Assembly: GCF_001262495.1 (NCBI RefSeq)
Contig: NZ_LGYE01000004.1
Coordinates: forward strand, 62,001-126,000
Length of the DNA: 64,000 nt
Direction of reading: 5' to 3'
DNA from: Microbacterium sp. GCS4
Lineage (GTDB): Bacteria; Actinomycetota; Actinomycetes; Actinomycetales; Microbacteriaceae
Positions within the stretch are counted from its first letter, which is position 1; every line of letters starts with the position of its first letter. Made by a program: the position numbers and the translations under genes. Positions 42,343-51,944 of this stretch are shown here, piece by piece. A model generated the notes under the pieces. The model had not been told where the DNA came from. It did not search any database and was given only the letters and a program-made list of their open reading frames with translations.

Positions 42343-44505
42343 CTCGGTGAGTTCGAGAAGGGTGAGCCGCCCCGGGTGCTGCACGGGCGGACGGATGCCG
42401 GTCACGGCGAGCTGCCGGCCGGTGAGCACGATGCCGTCGCCCTGCGCCCACAGGAGCGGGGACTGACCGGCGTCGGAGACACCGCCCGCGGGTGCGCTCA
42501 CGCGCAGCCGGTAGCGGCGGTCGGCGTCGAGTCCGGGGAGGCGCACGCGCCCCGCCGGGTAGGCGACGGACGTGGCCGCCTGCGTCACGGTGAACACGGC
42601 GTTCGTCGCATCGGTGGCGACCACGCCGCGCACGTCGATCCCGGCATCCGCGCCGTCGACGTGCACGACGCGTCCCGTGGCGACGAGCGGCCGTACCCGC
42701 TTGACGAACGCCACCCACGCGCGGATACGCTCGCGGTCGGCATCCGTCTCGGTGCTGATGTCTCGTTCGATGCCGAAGTGCGAGAGCGCGGCGATCCCCG
42801 CGCTGAGGTCCAGGTCGGCGGTGCGGCCGGTGGAGTGCACGACGTCGCTGGTGATGTGGGCGCCCATGAGTTCCGGCGGCACCAGCAGACCGGTGTAGCG
42901 CTGGATGTCGAGACGTTCGAGCGGGTCGATGCAGTCGCTGGTCCAGATGCGATCGGTGCGGTCGAGTATCCCGAGGTCGACGCGCGCTCCTCCCGAGGCG
43001 CAGCTCTCGATCTCGAGACCGGGATGCTGGGCCTTGAGCTCGTCGATGAGCCGGTACACCGCGAGGGTGTGCGCGTGCACGTGCGAGCCCGCGCCGGGAC
43101 CGCCGCCGGCGTCGACGAGATCGCGGTTGTGGTCCCACTTCAGGTAGGCGATCGGGTACTCGTCGAGCAGGGCGTGCAGGCGGGCGACGATGTAGGCGTA
43201 GGCGTCGGGGTGCGAGAGGTCGAGCACCTGCTGCTGCCGGGCGACCGCCGGGAGGTCGACCCGGGAACGGAGGATCCAGTCCGGGTTCTCGCGGGCGATA
43301 TCGCTGTCAGGGTTCACCATCTCGGGCTCGACCCACAGCCCGAACTCCATGCCGAGCCCGCGTACGTGGTCGACGAGCGGGTGCAGGCCCCGAGGCCACA
43401 CGGAGGTGTCGACGTGCCAGTCGCCGAGCCCCGCGGTGTCGTCGCGGCGGCCGAGGAACCAGCCGTCGTCGAGCACGAAGCGCTCCACGCCCACCTCGGC
43501 GGCGGCGTCGGCGAGAGCCGTCAGGCGGTCGAGGTCGTGGTCGAAGTACACGGCCTCCCAGGTGTTGAGTGTGACGGGCCGGGGGCGGCGAGGATGCTGC
43601 GGACGGGAGCGCAGCTCGTCGTGGAAGCGCCAGGACAGTTCGTTGAGCCCGTCGCCCCACGAGCCGACGACCCACGGGGTCGTCACGGCCTCACCGGGGG
43701 CGAGCACGATCTCGCCCGGACCGTAGAGCTCCCCTCCTGCGAGGAAGGCCTCTCCGGTGGGGACGCGCTCGGCGAGCATGGTGTGGCTGCCGCTCCACGC
43801 GACGTGGATGCCGTGGACCCGGCCCCGCTCGAACCCGAATGCGGGTCGTCCGGCGGTGAGGAGCAGCGAGGCGTCGGCGCCGGGACGACCTCGGCGTGAT
43901 TCGCGCACGTAGGTGCCGAAGGTGGCGTCGTGCCGCTGCGGCGAGCGCTCGCGCAGGTGCCTCCCGGTGGTGTCGAGGATCTCGGCGGCGTCCCACGGCA
44001 GCGGGAACGCCGCGGTGAGTCGCTGCACCGTGTAGTCGCTGGAGCCGCTGTTGCGGAGCGTGAGGCGCTGGCGGAAGAGACCGGATACGCCGACCGACAG
44101 CTCGACGGTGGCGGCGAGCCGACTCTCGTCGTCGACGAGGGAGATGCGGGCGGTGTCTCCCGTCGCATCGACGGCGGCGAGCTGCCAGCGTGCGGAGACT
44201 CCGGTGCCCGACCGGTGTCCTTCGAGGCCCGGCGTGCCGAGCCAGCCGTGACCGGGGGTCGGCAGGAGTGAGAGCACGGGGGTGACGTCGAGACCCCCGG
44301 AGACGCGCTGCGGCGTGGCGGCGAGCGCGAGGGCGTCGAGTGTCGCGGAGGAGGCGTCGCCGAGGTCCTCCCCCCAGTGCACGATCACGGGCGGTGAGGC
44401 CAGGTCGATCACGACGCTGGTGCCGCCGCGGCGCAGGTGCAGGACCTCGCGGGTCCGGTCGCCGTCGGCGCGGGTGGCCGCTGTGCTCACATCGTTGGAA
44501 TGCAT
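42334..44505 (-). CDS. Alpha-galactosidase, GH36
   Basis: 723 residues: N-terminal beta-sandwich, central TIM barrel, C-terminal domain. The nucleophile is Asp458 in YLKWDHNRD and the acid/base Asp524 in WTSDCIDPLERLDIQ; DDGWFLGRRDD and the EPEMVNPDS segment are also typical. No signal peptide, so it works in the cytosol on imported melibiose/raffinose-type sugars. It is the first gene of the operon with the ABC importer. A leaderless-type promoter lies upstream, divergent from a ROK regulator. Confidence 0.95.
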   Translation of the reverse strand: MHSNDVSTAATRADGDRTREVLHLRRGGTSVVIDLASPPVIVHWGEDLGDASSATLDALALAATPQRVSGGLDVTPVLSLLPTPGHGWLGTPGLEGHRSGTGVSARWQLAAVDATGDTARISLVDDESRLAATVELSVGVSGLFRQRLTLRNSGSSDYTVQRLTAAFPLPWDAAEILDTTGRHLRERSPQRHDATFGTYVRESRRGRPGADASLLLTAGRPAFGFERGRVHGIHVAWSGSHTMLAERVPTGEAFLAGGELYGPGEIVLAPGEAVTTPWVVGSWGDGLNELSWRFHDELRSRPQHPRRPRPVTLNTWEAVYFDHDLDRLTALADAAAEVGVERFVLDDGWFLGRRDDTAGLGDWHVDTSVWPRGLHPLVDHVRGLGMEFGLWVEPEMVNPDSDIARENPDWILRSRVDLPAVARQQQVLDLSHPDAYAYIVARLHALLDEYPIAYLKWDHNRDLVDAGGGPGAGSHVHAHTLAVYRLIDELKAQHPGLEIESCASGGARVDLGILDRTDRIWTSDCIDPLERLDIQRYTGLLVPPELMGAHITSDVVHSTGRTADLDLSAGIAALSHFGIERDISTETDADRERIRAWVAFVKRVRPLVATGRVVHVDGADAGIDVRGVVATDATNAVFTVTQAATSVAYPAGRVRLPGLDADRRYRLRVSAPAGGVSDAGQSPLLWAQGDGIVLTGRQLAVTGIRPPVQHPGRLTLLELTEES

Positions 44506-44511
44506 GAATTA

Positions 44512-44541
44512 GTTTTAGCACGGAAATAAAAGAAGGGTCAA
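44512..44541 (-). promoter_or_regulatory. Promoter of the alpha-galactoside operon
   Basis: On the minus strand TTGACC (44541-44536), an 18-base spacer and TAAAAC (44517-44512) end six bases before the ATG at 44505. The AT-rich spacer has TTTTA and TAAAA arms (44532-44513) that may be the operator for the ROK protein. Confidence 0.6.
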
Positions 44542-44582
44542 GGGGGCCTTTCCGGCGACGGTGACCCTGGATATCTGCCAGG

Positions 44583-45713
44583 ATGGAACCAATAGGGAGG
44601 GATATGAACACCGGCACCGACGCCGCCGTGGCGCGCACTGTCCTGACTCACGGACCGATCTCCCGGTCGGCACTCGCCGTGCGACTGGGCCTCTCGCCCG
44701 CGAGCCTCACCCGCCTCACCAAGCCCTATGTCGACCGCGGGATCCTCATCGAGCTCGACGACGTCGTCGACGGCGTGGGTCGCCCCTCGCGACCCCTCGA
44801 CGTGTCGCCCTCGCTCGGCTCCTTCCTCGGTGTGAAGCTGACCGCCGACGACGCGCACGTCGTGCTCACCGATGTGCGCGCCCGACTGCTCGACGAGATC
44901 GTCGTGCCCCTCTCCTCGCATGAGCCGTCGGCGATCGTCGCGGCGATCGTCGCCGGTCGAGAAAGGCTCGCGACCTCCGTCGCCCCGCTCGTCGGGATCG
45001 GGATCAGCATCGGCGGCCAGACCGACGGCGGCATCGCGACGTACGCCCCGTTCCTCGATTGGGAGTCCGTGCCGATCGGCGACCTCGTCGCGGACGCGAC
45101 CGGCCTGCCGGTGCGGTTGGAGAACGACATCCTCGCCCTCGCGGAGGCGGAGCGCTGGTTCGGCGTCGGGCGCGGGCTGGACGGCTTCGCCGTGATCACG
45201 ATCGGCGCGGGCGTCGGCTACGGACTCATCGCGCACGGCGAGGTGGTCCGCACTATGGACGCCGGCATCGGCCTCGGCGGGCACATCCCGCTCGAACCTC
45301 ACGGACCGCTGTGTCAGGAGGGGCATCGCGGATGCTCTCAGGCGATGCTGACCTCGGGTTCCATCGCTGCCCAGGCGACGACCGCACTGCAACGACCCGT
45401 CGACTACGACGAGGTGCTCGATCTCGCCGCCGCCGGAGACCCCGCGGCCTCCGCCATCGTCGGCGCGAGCGCTCGCGCTCTCGGCCGGCTGATCGCACTC
45501 GCAGCCAACCTCACGCTGCACGCCGACATCGTGCTCGCCGGGGAGGGCATGCGGCTGTTCACGGTCGCCGAAGACGAGGTGCGCTCCGCCATCACCGAAG
45601 GTCGCGATCCGCGCGCCTCCGCGGTTCGCCTCCACGTCGACGAGGGAGGCTTCACGGCCTGGGCGCGCGGCGCGGCGGCGGTCGCCATCCAGGACGCTTT
45701 CGACCGTCTCTGA
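44583..45713 (+). CDS. ROK-family transcriptional regulator
   Basis: 376 residues (369 if the ATG at 44604 is used; AGGGAGG stands only three bases from that ATG, while ATATCT is six bases before 44583, so the longer form was kept). An N-terminal winged helix (about residues 15-75) is fused to a ROK sugar-kinase-like domain. The ROK signature CxCGxxGCxE is degenerate: CQEGHRGCSQ, with the second Cys as Glu and final Glu as Gln, so zinc binding may be altered. The ATP-loop counterpart is TIGAGVGYG. It is divergent from the alpha-galactosidase operon and likely controls it. Confidence 0.9.
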   Translation: MEPIGRDMNTGTDAAVARTVLTHGPISRSALAVRLGLSPASLTRLTKPYVDRGILIELDDVVDGVGRPSRPLDVSPSLGSFLGVKLTADDAHVVLTDVRARLLDEIVVPLSSHEPSAIVAAIVAGRERLATSVAPLVGIGISIGGQTDGGIATYAPFLDWESVPIGDLVADATGLPVRLENDILALAEAERWFGVGRGLDGFAVITIGAGVGYGLIAHGEVVRTMDAGIGLGGHIPLEPHGPLCQEGHRGCSQAMLTSGSIAAQATTALQRPVDYDEVLDLAAAGDPAASAIVGASARALGRLIALAANLTLHADIVLAGEGMRLFTVAEDEVRSAITEGRDPRASAVRLHVDEGGFTAWARGAAAVAIQDAFDRL

Positions 45714-45783
45714 GGAAGCCGATCCGCACCCTCGCCACCGTGCATGAGAGCATCGAACGGACACCGCTACGGGAGGATGACGG

Positions 45784-46773
45784 ATGCTCGAGGCAGATGA
45801 CAGCGTGAGGCTCGGCCGTTCCGGCCTGAAGATCTCGAAGATCGTGCTCGGATGCATGAGCTTCGGCGCCCCCGACCGCGGCACGCACCCGTGGTCGCTC
45901 GACGAGGAGACGAGCCGGCCGCTGATCCGGCAGGCGCTCGAGGCCGGGATCACGACCTTCGACACGGCGGACGTCTACTCCGACGGCACGAGCGAGGAGA
46001 TCGTCGGCCGCGCGCTGAACGACTTCGCGAACCGTGACGAGATCGTCATAGCGACGAAGGTGCACGGGCGCATGGGTGCCGGCGCCAACCAGGCGGGTCT
46101 CAGCCGCGCGCACATCCTGTCGGGCATCGACGCGAGCCTGCGACGCCTCGGCACCGATCACGTCGACCTCTACCAGATCCACCGCTGGGACCCCGAGACG
46201 CCCATCGAGGAGACCATGGAGGCGCTGCACGACGTCGTGCGCTCGGGCAAGGCGCGCTACATCGGCGCGTCGTCGATGTGGACGTGGCAGTTCGCCACCG
46301 CACAGCACGTCGCCGTGCAGAACGGCTGGACCCCGTTCGTGTCGATGCAGGACCAGTACAACCTCCTGCAGCGCGAGGAGGAGCGGGAGATGCACCCGTA
46401 CTGCCTCGACTCCGGCGTCGGAGTGCTGCCCTGGTCGCCGCTCGCGCGAGGCAAGCTCACGCGCGACTGGGACCAGACCACCGACCGCACCAAGACGGAC
46501 GCCTTCGGCTCGACGCTCTATCAGCGCGAGGAGGAGTCCAACCGCGCGATCGTCGACGCCGTCGCCCGGGTCGCGCATGGACGCGGAGTCTCCCGGGCGC
46601 AGATCGCCCTGGCGTGGGTCGCGCAGCAGTCCGCGGTGACCGCTCCGATCGTGGGGGCCACGCGCGCGGGTCACATCGAGGATGCGGTGGCCGCGGCCGG
46701 CATCCGCTTGGAGGAGCGCGAGCTCGCCGAGCTGGAGGGCGCCTACACGCCGCGCGAGCCCGAGGGGTTCTGA
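45784..46773 (+). CDS. Aldo/keto reductase (YajO/AKR11-type)
   Basis: 329 residues, one TIM barrel. The catalytic tetrad can be placed: Asp in TFDTADVY, Tyr in the same motif, Lys in IATKVHG and His in LYQIHRWD. NADPH-binding residues are in the C-terminal PIVGATRAGHIEDAV. RBS GGGAGGA is seven bases before the ATG. It follows the ROK gene in the same direction after 70 bases and may be controlled independently. Probably reduces a sugar-derived or other carbonyl in the cytosol. Confidence 0.92.
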   Translation: MLEADDSVRLGRSGLKISKIVLGCMSFGAPDRGTHPWSLDEETSRPLIRQALEAGITTFDTADVYSDGTSEEIVGRALNDFANRDEIVIATKVHGRMGAGANQAGLSRAHILSGIDASLRRLGTDHVDLYQIHRWDPETPIEETMEALHDVVRSGKARYIGASSMWTWQFATAQHVAVQNGWTPFVSMQDQYNLLQREEEREMHPYCLDSGVGVLPWSPLARGKLTRDWDQTTDRTKTDAFGSTLYQREEESNRAIVDAVARVAHGRGVSRAQIALAWVAQQSAVTAPIVGATRAGHIEDAVAAAGIRLEERELAELEGAYTPREPEGF

Positions 46774-46856
46774 GCGCACCCTCCTGACATCAGCCGCCCA
46801 GGGTCTCGGTGCAAGGGAGAGGTCTCGACGGCCCCGAGTCGATGGGGGCGTCGGGA

Positions 46857-47333
46857 TCAGGAGCGTTGCGCGTCCGCGAGGGCGCGGAGCGCGTCGGCCA
46901 CGAGGGTGTGATCCTCGGACGAGGGCAGACCGGACACCGTCGCCACCGCCACGACGCCGACGCCGCGCACGCGCACCGGCACGGATCCGCCGGCGACCGC
47001 GTAGATCGCGGAATCCAGCCATCCTGGTTCCCTCGGATCGCGTCCCCCCGCGGCGACGCGGGCCTCGAGCAGCGCCGTGCTGGTCTCGAAGCGCAGCGCG
47101 GTCGCCGACTTCTTGTCGACCCAGGAGTCGTTGTCGGCCGTGGCGCCGGGCAACGACGCGTGGAAGAAGATCCCCGATCCCGTGCGGATGTCGACGGCGA
47201 TCGGCGCCGACTCGGCCAGCCCCCTCTCGGCGATGGCGCGACCGAGCGCCCACGCGTCGGCCCTGTCGAATCGGTCGAGCGTCAGATGCGAGTGCTCCTC
47301 CTCGAGGCGGGCGAGCCATGCGTCGTCGGTCAT
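46857..47333 (-). CDS. UPF0303/HbpS-like (heme-degrading-domain) protein
   Basis: 158 residues of the GlcG/HbpS/DUF336 fold, UPF0303 branch. The IAVDIRTGSGIFFHASLPGA segment and WVDKKSATALRFETSTALLE with its conserved Lys/Arg, and the C-terminal VAVATVSGLPSSEDH, are the family hallmarks. Relatives bind heme or small acids; eukaryotic UPF0303 proteins form decamers. Monocistronic, facing the mug gene across 72 bases. The precise activity is unknown. Confidence 0.85.
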   Translation of the reverse strand: MTDDAWLARLEEEHSHLTLDRFDRADAWALGRAIAERGLAESAPIAVDIRTGSGIFFHASLPGATADNDSWVDKKSATALRFETSTALLEARVAAGGRDPREPGWLDSAIYAVAGGSVPVRVRGVGVVAVATVSGLPSSEDHTLVADALRALADAQRS

Positions 47334-47393
47334 CGTCGTCGATCCTTCCGGTCCGTGGGCGCTCCCCACATTCTGCCGCCCCGCCGGCGGGCG

Positions 47394-47399
47394 TAGAGT
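47394..47399 (+). promoter_or_regulatory. mug -10 box, leaderless type
   Basis: TAGAGT ends six bases before the GTG at 47406. Confidence 0.45.
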
Positions 47400-47405
47400 C
47401 CGAGT

Positions 47406-47972
47406 GTGCCCGAACCGCGCCCCGCCCTCGTCATGCCGCCGCTCATCGACGAGCGGACTCGGCTCCTGTTCGTCGGCATCAACCCCGGACTGCGGTCGGC
47501 AGAGGTGGCGGCACCCTTCGCTCATCGCAGCAATCGGTTCTGGAAGGCGCTGCATGCCGCCGGCATCCTCGACCGCGTCGTCGACGCGTACGACGGGGTC
47601 ACTCCCGCCGATCGCGAGCACATCCTGACGCGCGGCGTCGGTGTGAGCACGCTCGTGCAGCGGGCGACCCGCGCCGCCGACGAACTCGCGCCGGAGGAGC
47701 TGGTGGCGGGCGTCGACGACCTGCGCGCGCTCGTCGCAGAGCACGACCTCGCCGTGGTCGCGGTGCTCGGCATCGGCGCATACCGCACCGGTTTCGGGCG
47801 TCGGAAGGCGCAGCAGGGCGTGCAGGACGAGACTCTGGGCGGCGCCGAACTGCGGGTGCTGCCGAATCCCAGCGGGCTGAACGCCGGATCGACGCTCGCC
47901 GACCTCGCGAGCGCGTTCCGGGACGCGGCCGTCGCCGCCGGGATCGTCGACCGCGGAACGGGGGAGCGATGA
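47406..47972 (+). CDS. mug: G/U (G/T) mismatch-specific DNA glycosylase
   Basis: 188 residues. Motif 1 GINPG at residues 24-28 (the Asn is catalytic in Mug) and motif 2 NPSGLN at about 154-159 identify the Mug/TDG family. It removes uracil or thymine opposite guanine. The N-terminal 12 residues are extra to the E. coli protein. In a high-GC genome without MutS this complements NucS. Its stop overlaps the ATG of the frameshifted gene by four bases. Confidence 0.95.
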   Translation: MPEPRPALVMPPLIDERTRLLFVGINPGLRSAEVAAPFAHRSNRFWKALHAAGILDRVVDAYDGVTPADREHILTRGVGVSTLVQRATRAADELAPEELVAGVDDLRALVAEHDLAVVAVLGIGAYRTGFGRRKAQQGVQDETLGGAELRVLPNPSGLNAGSTLADLASAFRDAAVAAGIVDRGTGER

Positions 47973-48746
47973 GAGACACGGATGCCGAGCTGCGGGCCCT
48001 CCAGTCCCGCGCCTACGGACGGCAGGCCGACATCGACGCGGATCCTGCCGCGCAGCAGCGCCTCGCCGACCTGGAGTCCCGACGACAGCCGGCACCGGCC
48101 ACCGAGGCCGTTCCCCCCGCTCCCGTCGACGCGCCGCTCATCGATCGCGTCCCCCCCCGCCACCGCAGACGACTCCGTGCCGACTCCCACGCAGGCCGAG
48201 CCCCTGCCTCCTGCGGAGGTCCACGACGAGTCCAGCGTCGCCCCGCCGCGCACCCTGCGCGACCGTTTCTCTCCGCGTCCCCGCGTCGCCTGGTTCGTCG
48301 CCGCGGCCGCGGCGCTCCTGCTGACCGTCGGCGTCACCACCGCAGCGACCTCGTTCGCACGCCCAGTCGAACCGGGAGTCGTCGCGACAGTACCCGTCGA
48401 CCCCGACGCGAAGTGGAGCGACATACTCGGCGAGCGCGCGCAGGGCTCCGTGATCTTCGAGGATTACTACGGCCTCACGTTCGTGCGCAGCACGGCCTTC
48501 ATCGGCCCTGCGGGCCCGGAAGACGGCTGCCTCCTCGCCGTGTCGACCAAGGGCCTCAGATCCGCCACGATCGACACCGGGTTCGGCGGCTTCTCGATGG
48601 GCTGCCCCGCGGGCGGCTTCCCCGCCACGGTCCAGTTCGTCATCGACGACGGCTACCCGGATGCGCTGCGCGAGCGCTTCCCGACCGGCACGGCCATGAA
48701 GCTCACGATGCGGGGCAACATCGTCGAGGTGCGGGTCGACGACTGA
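47969..48746 (+). pseudogene. Membrane protein gene with a frameshift in a C8 run
   Basis: The ATG at 47969 (four-base overlap with mug) opens a hydrophilic, disordered N-terminal part to residue about 60 (LIDRVPP). At the eight-C run 48151-48158 the frame is lost. The rest, beginning PATADDSVPT, is in the frame one base later and continues through a membrane helix (AWFVAAAAALLLTVGVTT) and an extracytoplasmic domain with two cysteines to the stop at 48746. With seven Cs the product would be one 258-residue single-pass protein. This may be a sequencing error, a slippage-controlled gene or a genuine mutation; the retained downstream codon bias argues against old decay. Function unknown. Confidence 0.75.
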
Positions 48747-48783
48747 TCCTGGTCATTCCGAGCCCCTGCATCCGCGGCACTCC

Positions 48784-49632
<849 letters not shown>

Positions 49633-49645
49633 GCGACCCGTCGAC

Positions 49646-49681
49646 CGAGGGTGGCGCGAGTTCAGCGTCGCGCCACCCTCG
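49646..49681 (+). terminator. Terminator of the aldo/keto reductase gene
   Basis: Perfect 14-bp stem (49646-49659 with 49668-49681) with an eight-base loop, 14 bases after the stop. Confidence 0.85.
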
Positions 49682-49719
49682 CGCGCGCACCGAGGGCGCG
49701 GGTGGGCCACACTGTCCTC

Positions 49720-50454
49720 ATGACGGAACGTCGCCTCCTCCGCCCGGAACCCTGGTTCGCCGCGCTCGCACTGATCGGACTCGTCGGCTTCGGCCTGCAG
49801 TTCTTCCTCCTGTTCACCGGTGGAGCGGACGCCAACTCCGGCGAGGCGGGGGACGCCGCACCCCTGGGCATCCGCTTCGTGCGCCTGTTCAGCTTCTTCA
49901 CGATCCAGAGCAACCTCTTCGTGCTGGCGGCGTCGCTGCTGCTGGCTCTCGGCGGCCCCCGCCGCCTCGTCGGGCGCGTCGTGGTGCAGGATGCCGTGCT
50001 CAGCATCGCCGTGACCGGCATCGCCTTCAGCTTCATCCTCGATCCGTCGATCGAACTGCGCGGACTCGCGTCCGTCGTCACGACGATCTTCCACAACGTC
50101 ATCCCGATCGCCTTCCTCGCACTGTGGCTCGTGCTCGGCCCGCGGCGCCTGTGGAATGCGCGGACCACCGCGTGGACGTTCCTCTGGCCGGTGGCGTGGA
50201 TCGCCGGCACGTTCATCGCGGGCGCCCTCACGGGGTGGTATCCCTACCCGTTCCTCGACGTCCCCCGCGTCGGCTTCTGGGCGGCGGCGGGCGGCGCGGC
50301 CATCGTGATGCTGCTCGCTCTCGTGCTCACCGCACTCATGCTCCTCGTCGACCGACGGGTGCCGTCGTTCGGCCGCCCGCCGCGGCACCGGTCCGAAGGC
50401 GCGCCGTCCGCCGCAGCGACGTCCACAGGTGAGCATGGTGTCGTAGGACGGTGA
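49720..50454 (+). CDS. Second Pr6Pr-family membrane protein
   Basis: 244 residues with about seven membrane helices. It shows FFTIQSNLFVLAASLLLAL in helix 2, FHNVIPIAFLALWLVLGPRR and GWYPYPFLDVPRVG, parallel to the YPYPFLDVDS motif of the Pr6Pr protein at 36649-37401, so they are paralogues. The last 30 residues are hydrophilic. CACACT ends six bases before the ATG at 49720, as in the leaderless genes. Its stop overlaps the LCP gene's GTG by four bases, so the two are coupled. This suggests an envelope-related role, by association only. Confidence 0.83.
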   Translation: MTERRLLRPEPWFAALALIGLVGFGLQFFLLFTGGADANSGEAGDAAPLGIRFVRLFSFFTIQSNLFVLAASLLLALGGPRRLVGRVVVQDAVLSIAVTGIAFSFILDPSIELRGLASVVTTIFHNVIPIAFLALWLVLGPRRLWNARTTAWTFLWPVAWIAGTFIAGALTGWYPYPFLDVPRVGFWAAAGGAAIVMLLALVLTALMLLVDRRVPSFGRPPRHRSEGAPSAAATSTGEHGVVGR

Positions 50455-51893
50455 GACGACCCGACTCCCTCCCGCACGACGACCGCCCGACCCCCGAGAC
50501 GTCCGCGATACCCGCGGCATCCCGGCGCCGCCGTCGCCGCCGCACCGTCGCGCTGGTCGCCGGGGGACTCGTGGCGGCGCTGATCGCGACGGGGGCGATC
50601 GCGTACGCACAGCTGCAGGGCAACGTGACGACGGCGCCGCTCGCCGACTCGGGGTCGAACGACGACGAGGCGTTGCCGACCGGCGAGCTCAACGTGCTGC
50701 TGCTGGGGTCCGACGCGCGAGCGCTGTCGACGACGGACTTCGGCGAGGACGACGGCAGCGAACGCAGTGACGCGATGGTGCTCGCGCACATCTCGAGCGA
50801 CAGCACGCGCATCGACGCGGTGCAGTTGCCCCGTGACACGCTCGTCGACCTCCCGGCGTGCGACGACACCGGGCGCGGCGCATACGGGGGCGGCCGCGGC
50901 ATGCTGAACTCGGCCCTGCAGTACGGGCCGGCCTGTTCTGTCGCGGCGGTCGAGCAGCTCTCGGGCGTGCGCATCGACCACTTCATCGCGATGGACTTCG
51001 AGGGCTTCATCGGAGTGGTCGACGCACTGGGCGGCATCGACGTGTGCCTGCCCGAGGCTCTGCAGGACGGCCATGCCCGCCTCGACCTTCCGGCCGGACC
51101 GCAGTCGATCGACGGTGCGCAGGCGCTCGCTCTGGCGCGCACGCGTCACGCGCTCGCGGAGGAGAGCGACATCGCCCGGCTCGGACACCAGCAGATGGTG
51201 CTGTCGGCCGTCGTGCAGAAGGCGACGAAATCGAACGTGCTCGTGCGCCCGGACCGGCTGTTCGCGTTCCTCGACGCGATCACGTCGTCGATGACCGTCG
51301 ACCCGGGGCTCGGATCGCTCACCGACCTCGGCGCTCTCGCGGCGCGCGTCGCGAACGTGCCGACGAGCGCCGTGACCTTCGTCACCATGCCGACGACCGA
51401 GGCGCCGGGCGACCGCAACCGCGTCGTGCCGACGCCCGACGCCGACGTCGTGTTCCGCGCGCTGCGCGACGATGTGCCGCTCGTGTTCACCGCAGACGCC
51501 GACGGCACGGATGCCGAGCAGCCGGACACGACGATCCGCACCACCCCGGTGCAGATCGTGAACGGCGCCGATGTCGCGGGACTCGCCGGGCAGGTGTCTG
51601 AGGAGGCGCAGGCCTTCGGATATGTCGTCTCGGGTCTCGCGAACGCGCAGACCGCCGCGACGCAGACCGTGATCGCCGCCGCCGACACCCCCGACGCGCA
51701 GGAGACCGCGCGCAGCCTGGCCCGCGAGCTCGGCATCGCGGTCGAGGTGCAGGTCGGCGACGTCGACGGCGTGCAGCTGCTGCTCGGCGCCGACTACCGG
51801 TCGCTGAGGATGCAGGCGCAGGAGTCTCCAGCGCCGTCGCGTCCCGTCGACGCGGTCAGCCGCAGCGCCGACACCGACCTCTGCGCGCCCTGA
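50451..51893 (+). CDS. LytR-CpsA-Psr (LCP) family protein with LytR_C domain
   Basis: 480 residues: basic cytoplasmic N-terminus, one membrane helix (about 35-57), LCP catalytic domain (about 80-300) and a LytR C-terminal domain (about 360-460). The LCP signatures are NVLLLGSDAR, SERSDAMVLAHIS with the Arg/Asp that bind the pyrophosphate, VQLPRDTLVDLP, and the GGIDVCLPEALQD, LARTRHALAEESDIARLGHQQ region. Such enzymes attach undecaprenyl-phosphate-linked glycopolymers to peptidoglycan outside the membrane. The GTG start overlaps the preceding Pr6Pr gene. A small GACCTC/GAGGTC hairpin follows the stop. Confidence 0.95.
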   Translation: MRRPDSLPHDDRPTPETSAIPAASRRRRRRRTVALVAGGLVAALIATGAIAYAQLQGNVTTAPLADSGSNDDEALPTGELNVLLLGSDARALSTTDFGEDDGSERSDAMVLAHISSDSTRIDAVQLPRDTLVDLPACDDTGRGAYGGGRGMLNSALQYGPACSVAAVEQLSGVRIDHFIAMDFEGFIGVVDALGGIDVCLPEALQDGHARLDLPAGPQSIDGAQALALARTRHALAEESDIARLGHQQMVLSAVVQKATKSNVLVRPDRLFAFLDAITSSMTVDPGLGSLTDLGALAARVANVPTSAVTFVTMPTTEAPGDRNRVVPTPDADVVFRALRDDVPLVFTADADGTDAEQPDTTIRTTPVQIVNGADVAGLAGQVSEEAQAFGYVVSGLANAQTAATQTVIAAADTPDAQETARSLARELGIAVEVQVGDVDGVQLLLGADYRSLRMQAQESPAPSRPVDAVSRSADTDLCAP

Positions 51894-51944
51894 CCTCGGC
51901 GCCCTGAGGTCGGCCGACGGCCGCGAGCCCCGGCCGGCCCTGGG

